Source of the DNA: Chloracidobacterium sp.
Lineage (GTDB): Bacteria > Acidobacteriota > Blastocatellia > Pyrinomonadales > Pyrinomonadaceae
Assembly (NCBI GenBank): GCA_016712045.1
Contig: JADJRV010000002.1
Span: 243,273-307,272, forward strand
DNA: 64,000 bases
Direction: 5' to 3'
The translations under genes were made by a program, and so were the position numbers. Shown in pieces: positions 55,394 through 64,000 of the stretch; position 1 is the first letter of the stretch; each line of letters begins with the position of its first letter. Under the pieces are notes generated by a model. That model ran no database searches. It saw only the letters and a program-made list of their open reading frames with translations, and was not told the origin of the DNA.

Positions 55394-57762
55394 ATGAACA
55401 TCGCAAAAGCCGCAGTTTTAGGTGCGGGAACAATGGGAGCGGGCATCGCCGCACATCTGGCGAACGCAGGTATTCCGACGCTGCTGCTCGACATCGCGCC
55501 GCAGGACGAATCGATCACGGACAAAAACCAGATCGTCAATTCGCTTTTCGACGCAGCTAAGAAGCTAAAACCGGCGCCATTTATGCTTGCCGACAACGCC
55601 AAGCTGATCACGACCGGCAATTTCACCGACGATCTGCACAAGATCAAAGACTGCGATTTTGTGATCGAGGCAGTCGTCGAAAATCTTGAGATCAAGCACA
55701 AGCTTTACGCCGAGGTCGATAAGCACCGCAAGCCCGGAGCGGTGATCGCTTCGAACACGAGCGGCATCCCGATCGACTCGATCGCCGAGCCGTTTTCGGA
55801 CGATTTTAAGGCTCATTTTGTCGGCATCCACTTCTTCAACCCGCCGCGTTATATGAAGCTCGTCGAGGTCATCCCCGGCTCGAAAACAAGCGGCGAGATC
55901 GCTTGTAAAATATCGGGTTTTCTCGATCAGCGGCTTGGCAAAGGCGTCGTTCCGGCAAAGGACCGGCCAAATTTTATCGCCAACCGCATCGGCGTTTTTG
56001 GCATGATGGCGACGATCCACGAGATGATCGCCGGCGGTTGGACGCCGACCGAGGTCGATCAGATGACCGGCAAAGCCATCGGCCACGCATCGTCCGCGAC
56101 GTTTCGCACGTCAGACCTCGTCGGCCTCGATGTGACGGCGCACGTTACAAATAATCTCTATCCGGCCGTGCCCGATGACGAAGACCGCGACGTTTTTGTT
56201 CTGCCCGAATTGATCCAAACGCTGCTCGACAAAAAACTGCTGGGTGATAAGACCAAAGGCGGGTTCTTTAAGAAATCAAAGGATGCCGAGGGCAAACGCG
56301 TCATTCTCGAACTCGATCTCAACACATTCGAATACAAACCGCAGGTCAAAACAAAATTCCCGTCGCTCGACGCTGCAAAGGGAATTGAGGACAAAGCAAA
56401 ACGAGTGAAAGCTCTGGTTTGGGGCGACGACCGCGTTGGCGAGTTCCTCTGGAAAACGACCTCGCGTGTCTCGCGTTACGCCGCGAACCGCATCCCCGAG
56501 ATCGCCGATACGATCGTCGAGATCGACAATGCGATCAAGTGGGGCTTTGGCTGGGAGATCGGAGTTTTCGAGGCGTGGGACGCGATCGGCGTGACCGAGT
56601 CGGTCGAGCGGATGCGAAAAGAAGGCCAGGCCATACCGGCGAATGTCGAGAAAATGCTTGCGTCCGGGGCGACCAGCTTTTATAAGAACGAGGGCGGTAA
56701 CCATTCGTTTTACGATCTTGTCTCGGGCGAATACAAACCGATGCCCGCACGTCCGGGCGTGCTGATCTTCAAAGACATCAAGGAACGCACCGGCGTTATC
56801 AAATCGAATCCGGGGGCTTCGCTCATCGACATTGGCGATGGTGTGGCGTGTCTCGAATTTCACTCTAAGATGAACTCGATCGGCGGCGACACGGTTCCGA
56901 TGATGAATTTTGCGATCGAGGAGGTCGAGAAAAATTTCACCGGGCTCGTCGTCGGCAATCAGGGCGGCAATTTCTCCGCCGGTGCCAACATCATGATGCT
57001 CCTGCTCGCCGCTCAGGAAGAAGAGTGGGATGACATCAATATGATGGTCCGTGCCCTCCAAAACGCCGTGATGCGGCTGCGTTATTCGGCAAAGCCGGTC
57101 GTCACGGCGCCGTACGGACTGACGCTCGGCGGCGGCTGCGAGATCGCGATGCACGGCGACAAAGTTCGAGCGGCAGGCGAAACTTACATCGGCCTCGTCG
57201 AGGTCGGCGTCGGCGTAATTCCGGCCGGCTGCGGAACAAAGGAAATGACAATGCGTGCGATGGACGCCGCGGCAAAAGCACCTGACGCCGATCCGCTCGC
57301 ATTTCCTAAAAGACATTTGAAACGCTCGGCATGGGCAAGGTCGCAACTTCGGCACAGGAAGGCCGCTCGTTCGGATTCCTTCGCGACAGCGACGCGATCT
57401 CGATGAACGGCGACCGTTTGATACAGGACGCAAAGCAAGAGGTTTTGAATCTCGCGTCGGCTGGTTATGTTCAGCCGGTCGAACGTACAGACATTACCGT
57501 GCTGGGCGAACCGTTGGAAGCGGCATTAAAACTCGCACTGCACATGATGAAACAGGGCGGATTTATCTCAGATCACGACCAACTTATCGGCCAAAAAGCT
57601 CGCTCATGTCATGGCCGGCGGCACGATCAATCACAAGACGCAGGTGTCCGAACGTTACCTGCTCGACCTCGAACGCGAAGCGTTTATCTCGCTCTGCGGT
57701 GAGCGTAAACTCAGGATCGCATCGCGGCGATGTTAAAAACCGGCAAGCCGCTCAGGAACCAG
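55394..57762 (+). CDS. fadN: 3-hydroxyacyl-CoA dehydrogenase/enoyl-CoA hydratase (FadN type), C-terminal frameshifts
   Basis: About 788 aa when restored, the size of Bacillus FadN. Dehydrogenase first: NAD motif LGAGTMGAGIAAHLANAG, then HFFNPPRYMKLVEVIPG with catalytic His. Enoyl-CoA hydratase follows from about residue 460, with NQGGNFSAGANIMML and LGGGCEIAMHGD oxyanion-hole loops. The HADH-ECH order is the FadN type, opposite to E. coli FadB. The large open frame breaks near 57310; the rest continues in other frames (SFGFLRDSDAISMNGDRLIQDAK, then LAHVMAGGTINHKTQVSERYLLDLEREAF) to MLKTGKPLRN, after which CAG replaces an expected stop. First gene of a FadR-box operon. Confidence 0.92.
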
Positions 57763-57763
57763 T

Positions 57764-58345
57764 ATGAAACGCTCCGGGGGGGGGGGGGGCCCCGGCACCT
57801 GGGCGTCGAACGAGCTAAATATTCCGTACCACGACACCGAGTGGGGCGTGCCGGTGCATGATGACCGGACGTTTTTTGAGTTTTTGATACTTGAGGGGGC
57901 TCAAGCAGGGGTTGATCTGGGATCGGTTTTGAAAAAGCGGGATGCTTATCGTGCGGCGTTCGACAATCTTGACCCGGCAAAGGTCGCGAAATATACAGAC
58001 GCAAAATGCGCGAAATTGATGCATAACGAAGGCATCATCCGCAACCGCTTGAAAGATCGCTTCGGCGGTCAGAAATGCCAAAAGCGTTTCTTGCCGTGCA
58101 GAAAGAATTTGGCTCGTTTGATAAATATATCTGGGGATTTGTCGGCGGTGAGCCGATAGTTAATAAGCTAAAAGGCCACGGTGATATTCAGGCAAAGACG
58201 GAGTTATCTGACGCGATGTCGAAAGACTTGAAAAAACGCGGATTTAACTTTGTCGGCTCGACGATAATGTACGCATTTATGCAGGCGACGGGGATGGTGA
58301 ACGATCATCTGACAGCGTGTTTTAGATACAAAGGGTTTAGCCGCC
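57764..58345 (+). pseudogene. tag: DNA-3-methyladenine glycosylase I, frame broken
   Basis: Excises 3-methyladenine from alkylated DNA. Family stretches seen: YHDTEWGVPVHDDRTFFEFLILEGAQAG (Tag signature with catalytic Glu), NLDPAKVAKYTDAKCAKLM, then after a break near 58058, VQKEFGSFDKYIWGF and MQATGMVNDHLTACFRY, the usual ending. A G-run block at 57775-57791 spoils the first 10-15 codons, where MKRCxWA would stand. The exact stop is unclear because the frame runs on into an inverted repeat. Its start follows fadN within one base, so it is cotranscribed. Confidence 0.82.
57775..57791. other. G-run block, probable assembly artefact
   Basis: An unbroken G run of more than 12 followed by CCCC inside the first codons of the tag gene, in place of the conserved Cys-x-Trp-Ala sequence. 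Confidence 0.7.
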
Positions 58346-58427
58346 GAAACACGAAAGGCACCAACAATAGGAAATGGTTTGACGAACAAATAGTTTTGGT
58401 TTCTTTATTTCGAGTGTTCGTGCCCTT
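58345..58427. repeat. CACGAAA-word imperfect inverted repeat
   Basis: CGAAACACGAAAGGCAC at 58345-58361 and the partly complementary TTTCGAGTGTTCGTGCCCTT at about 58408-58427, between tag and the YbaK-type gene. Confidence 0.6.
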
Positions 58428-58455
58428 ACGGACCTGGTTGCAAAATTCTTATAGA

Positions 58456-58913
58456 TTTTCCGGTCACGCAAGCAGTCAAGTTTTGAGAAGAAAAAGGTTG
58501 GATTTTACGCCGCATCTTTACGATTACGTGGGAAAAGGCGGCACGGGGGAATCGGCAAAGCAGTTAGGTGTGGATGAACACGCGGTCGTTAAGACCTGAT
58601 ATTTGAAACGAACGAGAAAAGCCTTTGATCGTGCTGATGCATGGCGACCGTCAGGTTTCGGCAAAAACCCTGGCCCGTCACATCGGGCGTCAAATCGGTC
58701 GAGCCAGCAACGACTGAGCGTGCATCTAAATAGACAGGCTATCTCGTTGGCGGCACATCGCTATTTGGTACGCGGACAGCGATGCCGGTTTATGTTGAAG
58801 CGACGATCTTTGAGCTCGACAAGATATACATTAACGGAGCAAGCGTGGTTTTTTGGTCGAGATCGAGCCGGGAGTTCTAAAACGTCTTAAGAATCGAAGA
58901 AGTCGAGGTTTGA
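58456..58913 (+). pseudogene. ybaK: YbaK/EbsC-type aminoacyl-tRNA deacylase, frame broken
   Basis: Trans-editing enzyme that frees Cys from Cys-tRNA(Pro). Visible parts: SGHASSQVLR, then FTPHLYDYV, then KGGTGESAKQLGVDEHAVVKT, then (other frame) PLIVLMHGDRQVSAKTLARHIG, GYLVGGTSLFGTRTAMPVYVEATIFELDKIYING and IEEVEV before TGA at 58911-58913. This is the full YbaK layout in order, with breaks at about 58598, 58690 and 58750. The start is not clear; ATG may be corrupted just upstream of SGHASS. A stand-alone editing domain placed inside a fad operon is unusual. Confidence 0.78.
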
Positions 58914-58929
58914 ATTAAATAAGGAATTG

Positions 58930-58996
58930 CCCACGAAATGCACGCAAGACACTAAAAAGGTTCTTTTGTTTCGTGTATTTGGTTGTGTTTCGTGGG
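58930..58996. repeat. CACGAAA-word imperfect inverted repeat
   Basis: CCCACGAAA at 58930-58938 and TTTCGTGGG at 58988-58996, with inner words CACGCAAGACAC and TTTCGTGTA. It fills the gap before the thiolase gene. Confidence 0.75.
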
Positions 58997-59005
58997 TAAA
59001 TAAAA

Positions 59006-60179
59006 TTGAAAGAAGCAGTAATAGTATCGGCCGTGCGGACGGCTGAAAGGCGCCAAAGGGCACGTTGAAAATACGCGTTCGGACGAGCTTGGGGCGGCGG
59101 CGATAAAAGAGGCGGTTGCTCGTGCGGGCGTTCGACGCGTCGCTGATCGACGATGTGATCATGGGCTGTGCGTTTCCCGAAGCTGAACAAGGAATGAACG
59201 TCGCACGGACCGCTTCGATACTCGCCGGTCTGCCGGTCGAAACCTCGGCGATGACGGTCAACCGTTATTGCTCGTCGGGCCTGCAGACCATCGCTATGGC
59301 GGCCGAACGCATTATGGCGGGCGGTGCCGACGCGATCGTCGCAGGCGGGCTCGAATCGATGACCGTTATTCCGATGGGCGGCAACACGTTTCGCCCAAAT
59401 CCCAGGCTGGCGGACACATACCCGGATTATTACCTGAACATGGGCCTCACGGCCGAAAATCTCGCGCGCAAATACGAGATCACCCGCGAGCAGGCTGATG
59501 AATTCTCATACAATTCGCACCGAAAGCTCTCGCCGCCATCAGCGAAGGCAGATTCACGGACGAGATCGTGCCGATGAATGTTTTTGTCGATGAGATAGAC
59601 GAAGGCGGACGCGTTCGCCGCAAAGAGATCGTTTTCGCCCAGGACGAAGGCCCGCGTGCTGACACTTCGCTCGAGGGACTGGCTAGACTCGAGCCGCGTT
59701 TCGCGTCAACGGCACGGTCACGGCCGGCAATTCATCGCAGATGTCCGACGGGCAGCAGCAACGGTAGTGATGTCCGCAGACAAAGCAAGCGAACTCGGCA
59801 TCCAGCCGCTCGCACGTTTTGTCTCGTTCGCGACCGCCGGATGCCTGCCCGAAGAGATGGGAATCGGCCCGGTCTATGCCATCCCGAAGGCTCTGAAGCT
59901 CGCGGGCCTAACGCTTGCGTCAGATCGATGTGATCGAGCTAAACGAAGCTTTTGCCGCACAAGGCCTATCCGTAATGAAGGTCCTCGAAATGGACCCAAG
60001 TAAAGTAAACGTCAACAGCGGCGCGGTCGCACTCGGCCATCCGCTGGGATGCACGGGAGCGGAAATTGACGGCGACCGTTTTGCAGGAACCGAAACGCAA
60101 CGGCAAACGCTACGGCATGGTAACCATGTGCGTCGGCGGCGGCATGGGCGCGGCTGGGATATTTGAGAGGCTCGATTAG
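59006..60179 (+). pseudogene. fadA: acetyl-CoA acyltransferase (thiolase), frame broken
   Basis: About 391 aa when restored, the size of Bacillus FadA. Final step of beta-oxidation. It starts at TTG 59006 (LKEAVIVSAVRTA). The active-site Cys is in VNRYCSSGLQTIAMAAERIM; later blocks are NEAFAAQGLSVMKVL and GAVALGHPLGCTGA with catalytic His, and the C-terminal Cys in CVGGGMGAAG. Ends GCTCGATTAG with TAG at 60177. Shifts lie near 59050, 59110, 59525, 59700, 59915 and 60060. The region is too broken to be read without repair, but the order is unambiguous. Confidence 0.88.
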
Positions 60180-60196
60180 GACTTTTCGAGGAGGCC

Positions 60197-62020
60197 ATGT
60201 TAACAAACAACAAACCGTTGTCGCTTATGGCCCAACTATCGATAAGGGATGGGCAAACTCACTGTTGCAAGACAAACGTCAATGCCGTAAGTAAGTCCCT
60301 TTAAGTCCGACGATGGTAATCTTCGCACAAAGAGATCGAACTGGCCCTTGGAGGGCATCATGATTGCGAGCCTAACCCCTGGCTTTGGCAGAAAAGGTTT
60401 ACGCCGAATGACTTCGGTGCTTGGCCTGGACTTGGTCGATGAGAAGTCCTGGAATCCGGAACGCCTTCAAATTTGGGGACGTTCTTCCTGAGGAATACGG
60501 CGGCATGGCACTCGACCAGACGTCGGGCGTGATCATCGCCGAAATGGTTGGCCGCGGCAGCGGTTTTGGCTCGACATACGGCGCCCAGACGTAGATCGGA
60601 CTGCTGCCGATCCTCTATTGGGGCAGCGAGGAACTAAAGAAAGAGTGGATCCCAAAGATCATCTCAGGCGAAGCCGTTTCGGCTTACTGCCTGACGGAAT
60701 CCAGCTCCGGTTCGGATGCTCTCGGAGCAAAATGTGTCGCAAAACTTAGCGATGACGGCCAAACCTGGACGCTCAACGGCGAAAAGATGTGGATCACGAA
60801 TGGCGGTTTTGCCGATGTTTATCTCGTCTTTGCAAAGGTCGATGGCGAGAAAGAAAAATTCTCATGTTTCCTCGTCCCGCAGCGACAATTGCCGTCCGGG
60901 CGGCGAAGAGCACAAGCTCGGCATTAAATCGTCATCGACGACCGCGGTCATTCTGTCCGACGCCAAAATTCCGGTCGGCAACCTCATCGGCAATGTCGGC
61001 GACGGTGCGAAGATCGCGTTCAACGTGTTGAATGTAGGACGTTTCAAACTCGGTGCTTCGGTAACGGGCGGCGCGAAGTTGGCGATTCACGAGGCCGTTC
61101 GCTACGCCAATGAGCGGCATCAGTTCAACAAGCCGATCTCGTCATTCGGCGCGATCAAGCACAAGCTCGCCGAGATGGCGATCCGCACGTGGGTTTCCGA
61201 GTCGATCACGTATCGAACCGTCGGAATGATCGACCACCTCATCGGCGACGGTGCCGACAACGCGACGAAACTGCAGTCGATCGAGGAATACGCGGTCGAA
61301 TCTTCGATCAACAAGGTCGCCTGCTCCGAAGCGCTCGATTACGTCGTCGACGAAATGGTCCAGATCTACGGCGGGTACGGCTATTCGGCGGATTATCCCG
61401 CTGAGAAGGCCTATCGTGATTCGCGCATCAACCGCATTTTTGAGGGCACTAACGAGATCAACCGAATGCTCATCCCCGGCCAACTTATGAAGCGTGCGAT
61501 GAAAGGCAAACTCGGATTGCTCGGTGCGGCAAAGGCACTGCAGGACGAGATCCTCAATCCGCAGATGTCGTTTGACGAGGACACGAGCCTGCTCGCGGCG
61601 GAGACAAGCTTGCGCAAAATGCCAAGAAAACGGCCTTGATGGTGCTCGGCACCGCTGCTCAGAAATACATGATGGCGCTCAGCGAACAGCAGGAAGTGCT
61701 GATCAATTGTGCGGACATCATCATGGACGCGTATCAGATGGAAACCGCCATCCTGCGAGCCAAAAAAGTACGCCGACAAGAACGGCGAAGAGGCGCCGGC
61801 CGCTACATCGATATGGCCACGGTCTATTGCAACGACGCCATCCAGCGTATCGAGGCAGCAGGCAAAGAACACCATCGCCGCCATCGCCGAGGGCGACGAA
61901 GGCCGAACGCTGATCGTGGCCCTGAAACGGTTTACCAAGAATAATTCGCCGGTAAACACGATCGCCGCCCGCCAGCGGATCGCCGATGCGATGATCCAGG
62001 CGAATACCTATATTTACTAA
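60197..62020 (+). pseudogene. fadE: acyl-CoA dehydrogenase (FadE type), frame broken
   Basis: About 607 aa when restored, like Bacillus FadE (longer than standard ACADs, with a C-terminal helical extension). A GAGGAGG precedes the ATG at 60197. Visible: EEYGGMALDQTSGVIIAEMVG, then in-frame TAG at 60592-60594 where Thr or Ser is expected (GAQT-x-IGLLPI), AYCLTESSSGSDALGA, EKMWITNGGFADVYLVFAKV, VRYANERHQFNKPIS and IFEGTNEINRMLIP. The C-terminal extension ends AARQRIADAMIQANTYIY. FAD enzyme; first step of beta-oxidation. A terminator follows. Residues ~20-90 are very damaged. Confidence 0.87.
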
Positions 62021-62038
62021 CAACCACTGAAGTAAATA

Positions 62039-62079
62039 AAAAGCCCCCGATGACCTGTAAAGATCATCGGGGCTTTTTT
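62039..62079 (+). terminator. rho-independent terminator of the fad operon
   Basis: AAGCCCCCGATGA at 62041-62053 pairs with TCATCGGGGCTT at 62064-62075 with one bulge, then a T run. Confidence 0.85.
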
Positions 62080-62132
62080 GACCAAATATCAATGGTTTAG
62101 TAACCGTAATATATAGTCTTTGGTTTTGTTTT

Positions 62133-62548
62133 TTAGTGATGATCGCTCGCTGCGAAAGCTCCCGCACCTGCACCGATCAGAGCACCTTTTTTGCCGCCGA
62201 TCAGCACCGATGATCGCACCGAAACCACCGTTGATACCATGAGTTAAATTTTCTTTCGGTGCTTTTGATAGGTGCTACGGTTGTCGTAGCCAGAAATGAG
62301 CCGCTGGTCGTAGTAGCCCGACTGGTTTTGCTCTTGATAATGGCGATTGCTGTAACTGCGGTTATCGTTATTGCGGCCTCGGCGGCCGTCGTTCTGGTTT
62401 TGATACGAAGCGTTGTTGTAACCGCGTTCGTTGTAACGCAGTCTCGCCGCCCCGTCCGAGTCTGCAATTTGTCTCTGAGCAAATGTGGCTGTTGCGGACA
62501 ACAATACTTCGTGAGCATCCCGCCCATTAGTAATGTAAATTTTTTCAT
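62133..62548 (-). CDS. secreted Asn/Arg/Tyr-rich protein with glycine-zipper tail (frameshifts)
   Basis: Start ATG at 62548 (MKKFTLLMGG), which shifts near 62500 into LLSATATFAQRQIAD, the end of a signal peptide. The mature part is Asn/Tyr/Gln/Arg-rich (RYNERGYNNASYQNQNDGRR) and resembles the 23528 gene in composition. A break near 62250 leads to INGGFGAIIGA and then GGKKGALIGAGAGAFAASDHH before TAA at 62133, a glycine-zipper type ending of outer-membrane-associated proteins. No family function. Confidence 0.6.
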
Positions 62549-62802
62549 TTTCCTACTCCCGATCTGCAATTGCCGCTCGCGGCGGGTTCACCTTTATAGG
62601 GAGCAAGCCTTGTGCCAAAAAGGCGATGTTGTTGTAATGTCTTAACAGTTTAGGAGGATAATGGGCCGTTAGATTCTCGCAAAGGGCAAACCATATACGC
62701 CACAGAGACAGACATTTTGGTGCGCCGGGTCTTGAGAGGGAGGAAAGCGTGCCGATCAGGTAAAAGATCGACAGGATCACAACCGGCAGGAGAGATTTAA
62801 CA

Positions 62803-63127
62803 TTACCCTGCGGCGGGAAAGAGACGTTTATTCTTTGGCAAAATAATACCGATCACGCCCATTAGGAGTCCGAAGATATGCCCCGCCACGGGTATTAGAA
62901 AAAAGATCACCGCAAATACCACCACCGCCGTACCCATGCCGCGAAAATCGGATATACCTCGTGATTCGGGTATAAAGAGGTCGTTCAGGATCTTTGTAAA
63001 CCATCGGCATAAATACCAAATACAGCATCACTACAAAATACACCCATATACCAAATGCCATCAGGCATGATGCTATGCCACAAGTTTTGAGTGACGTTTT
63101 TGAGCGGCGGCGTCCATTATCCAGCAC
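62803..63127 (-). CDS. small membrane protein (one frameshift)
   Basis: About 107 aa when restored. The first frame has a helix near 20-42 (CLMAFGIWVYFVVMLYLVFM). A shift near 63000 leads to GTAVVVFAVIFFLIPVAGHIFGLLMGVIGIILPKNKRLF, two more helices. The end resembles DUF4190-like small membrane proteins, but I am not sure. Confidence 0.5.
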
Positions 63128-63273
63128 ATATTACTCCCAAGTTACCCAACACAAATTTGCGCTGTTTAAAAAAGTTGTTTCATTTCGCGCGCCCGTGTGT
63201 TAGACTTTCGTTGTTTGTAACCCTAAGCGTCAGAACACATTACCTTTCGGCAGTTCAACCACCTCTTTAATAA

Positions 63274-64000
63274 ATGCTTAAAAGCCCAATTCACGAGCTC
63301 GCATTGTTTTTTGATATGGAGTGGGTGCCGGATGCCGCCGGAGCCAAGCAGCTCTTTGACCTCGACGACGACACGACCGAGATCGACGCGATGCAGCGCT
63401 TGTGGGAGCACTCGACGGCGTATGATGCGGAGAAAAATCCGCGTCCGTTTCTCAAATATATGTTTTCGCGGGTGGTGTCGATCGCGTTTCTTTCGCGAAA
63501 GACGTTTTTAACCGGGACAACGAACGGGTCGTCGAGTTTTCATTGAATTCCGCTGCCAAATTACCGCTTGAGGAAATGGATGTTGACGAAGCGTCGATCA
63601 TCGACCGGTTTCGGGCATCCTCGGCGAGCGGCGTCCTCAGTTGGTTTGGATATAACTCGGCGGAATCTGACCCTGCAGCTAATCCAACGCGGGATCGTCA
63701 ACGAGGTGACCGCACCGGCGTTTAACGAGCGGCCAAACAAGCCCGGGAAGGGCCGCTTGATTATCTGACGCCCGAAACTCATGAGGCTCATTTCGACGCA
63801 TATTAAAAAAAGCTGTCCGGTGGAGCAATGTCGCCCAAAGCTGGATGAGCTGCGCAAAGCCCGCTGGCTATCCGGGCAAGATCGATGTCAAGGGTGATCA
63901 GGTCACCGATCTGTGGTTGGAGAGCAACCTGACAAAGATCGTCGAATACAATCAGATCGGCAAGTCCTCAACACATATCTCGTCTGGCTGCGTGTTGTGT
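63274..64000 (+). pseudogene. PolB-like predicted 3'-5' exonuclease, frame broken and cut by the window end
   Basis: N-terminus has FFDMEWVPDAAGAKQLFDL with the DxE exonuclease I motif; further on DDDTTEIDAMQRLWE, FLKYMFSRVVSIAF, then GYNSAESD, LIQRGIVNEVTAPAFNERPNKP and PGKIDVKGDQVTDLW in other frames. This is the pattern of DNA_pol_B_exo2-type proteins. Cut at 64000 before the end. Breaks begin near 63500. Confidence 0.72.

Noticed and set aside
56276..57433. 385-aa open frame on the minus strand
   Set aside because: It is opposite the FadN coding region, which has clear catalytic motifs; a shadow frame.

Overview
The window is about 64 kb of bacterial chromosome of moderate GC. It most likely comes from an Acidobacteriota member of the Blastocatellia/Pyrinomonadales type. 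I infer this from family content: an ankyrin protein with an N-terminal CSHC leader and an internal membrane segment, a copper-type beta-barrel protein with a YMHR/HHxQDxTHI-like core, many secreted metallopeptidases (M13, M14, M16, S9), carboxypeptidase-regulatory-like proteins and no phage or plasmid genes. This is from memory of families, not a search. I saw no rRNA, tRNA, CRISPR array or intact insertion sequence.

Layout. 0-9 kb: a B12-binding radical SAM enzyme, a DUF58 protein, small secreted or membrane proteins, a glycine-rich RRM protein, and a divergent patatin/subtilase pair. 9-13 kb: an ankyrin protein, then a probable copper-handling group (cytochrome c, a Cys/His-rich secreted protein, a cupredoxin fused to a beta-barrel). 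13-20.8 kb: a TPR protein, a serine hydrolase, and a minus-strand operon thiO - TlpA-like thioredoxin - methyltransferase - glycerophosphodiester phosphodiesterase, divergent from an NAD-type isocitrate dehydrogenase. 20.8-31.6 kb: an M13 peptidase, secreted proteins, DoxX, Xaa-Pro aminopeptidase, a four-gene membrane cluster with tandem paralogues, and queE-queC. 31.7-43.4 kb: M16 and M14 peptidases, an OPT transporter, a regulatory-like domain protein, a lipoprotein, a PilZ protein and a Gfo/Idh/MocA oxidoreductase. 43.5-55 kb: tandem BNR/sortilin-like repeat proteins, an S9 peptidase, and a minus-strand group with a peptidoglycan-binding protein, a fatty-acid hydroxylase, an NTF2-like protein and a GT9-like protein; then a zinc alcohol dehydrogenase. 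55.3-62 kb: a beta-oxidation operon with the gene order of Bacillus fadN-fadA-fadE. A FadR-type operator lies between its -35 and -10 boxes, and a DNA glycosylase and a YbaK-type deacylase gene are interposed. The window ends in a PolB-like 3'-5' exonuclease that runs off the edge.

Sequence quality is uneven. Many genes carry one-base indels, mostly at homopolymers, and three G/C-only blocks (about 26.16, 33.11 and 57.78 kb) look like assembly artefacts. Genes in 1-15 kb, 22.8-30 kb, 38.2-43 kb and 45.9-48.7 kb read cleanly; almost every gene after 48.7 kb is broken. I therefore treat most broken genes as probable consensus errors, not decay. Where a frame can be restored I give the restored gene as one entry.

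The most unusual non-coding signal is a set of imperfect inverted repeats built from short words (GCAAAG, CACAGAG, CACGAAA, ATCTGTG, TTGGTCC). The words repeat about every 8-11 bp, and one of these elements runs into the signal-peptide codons of a peptidase. A separate class of tight palindrome pairs occurs between genes and once inside a coding sequence.
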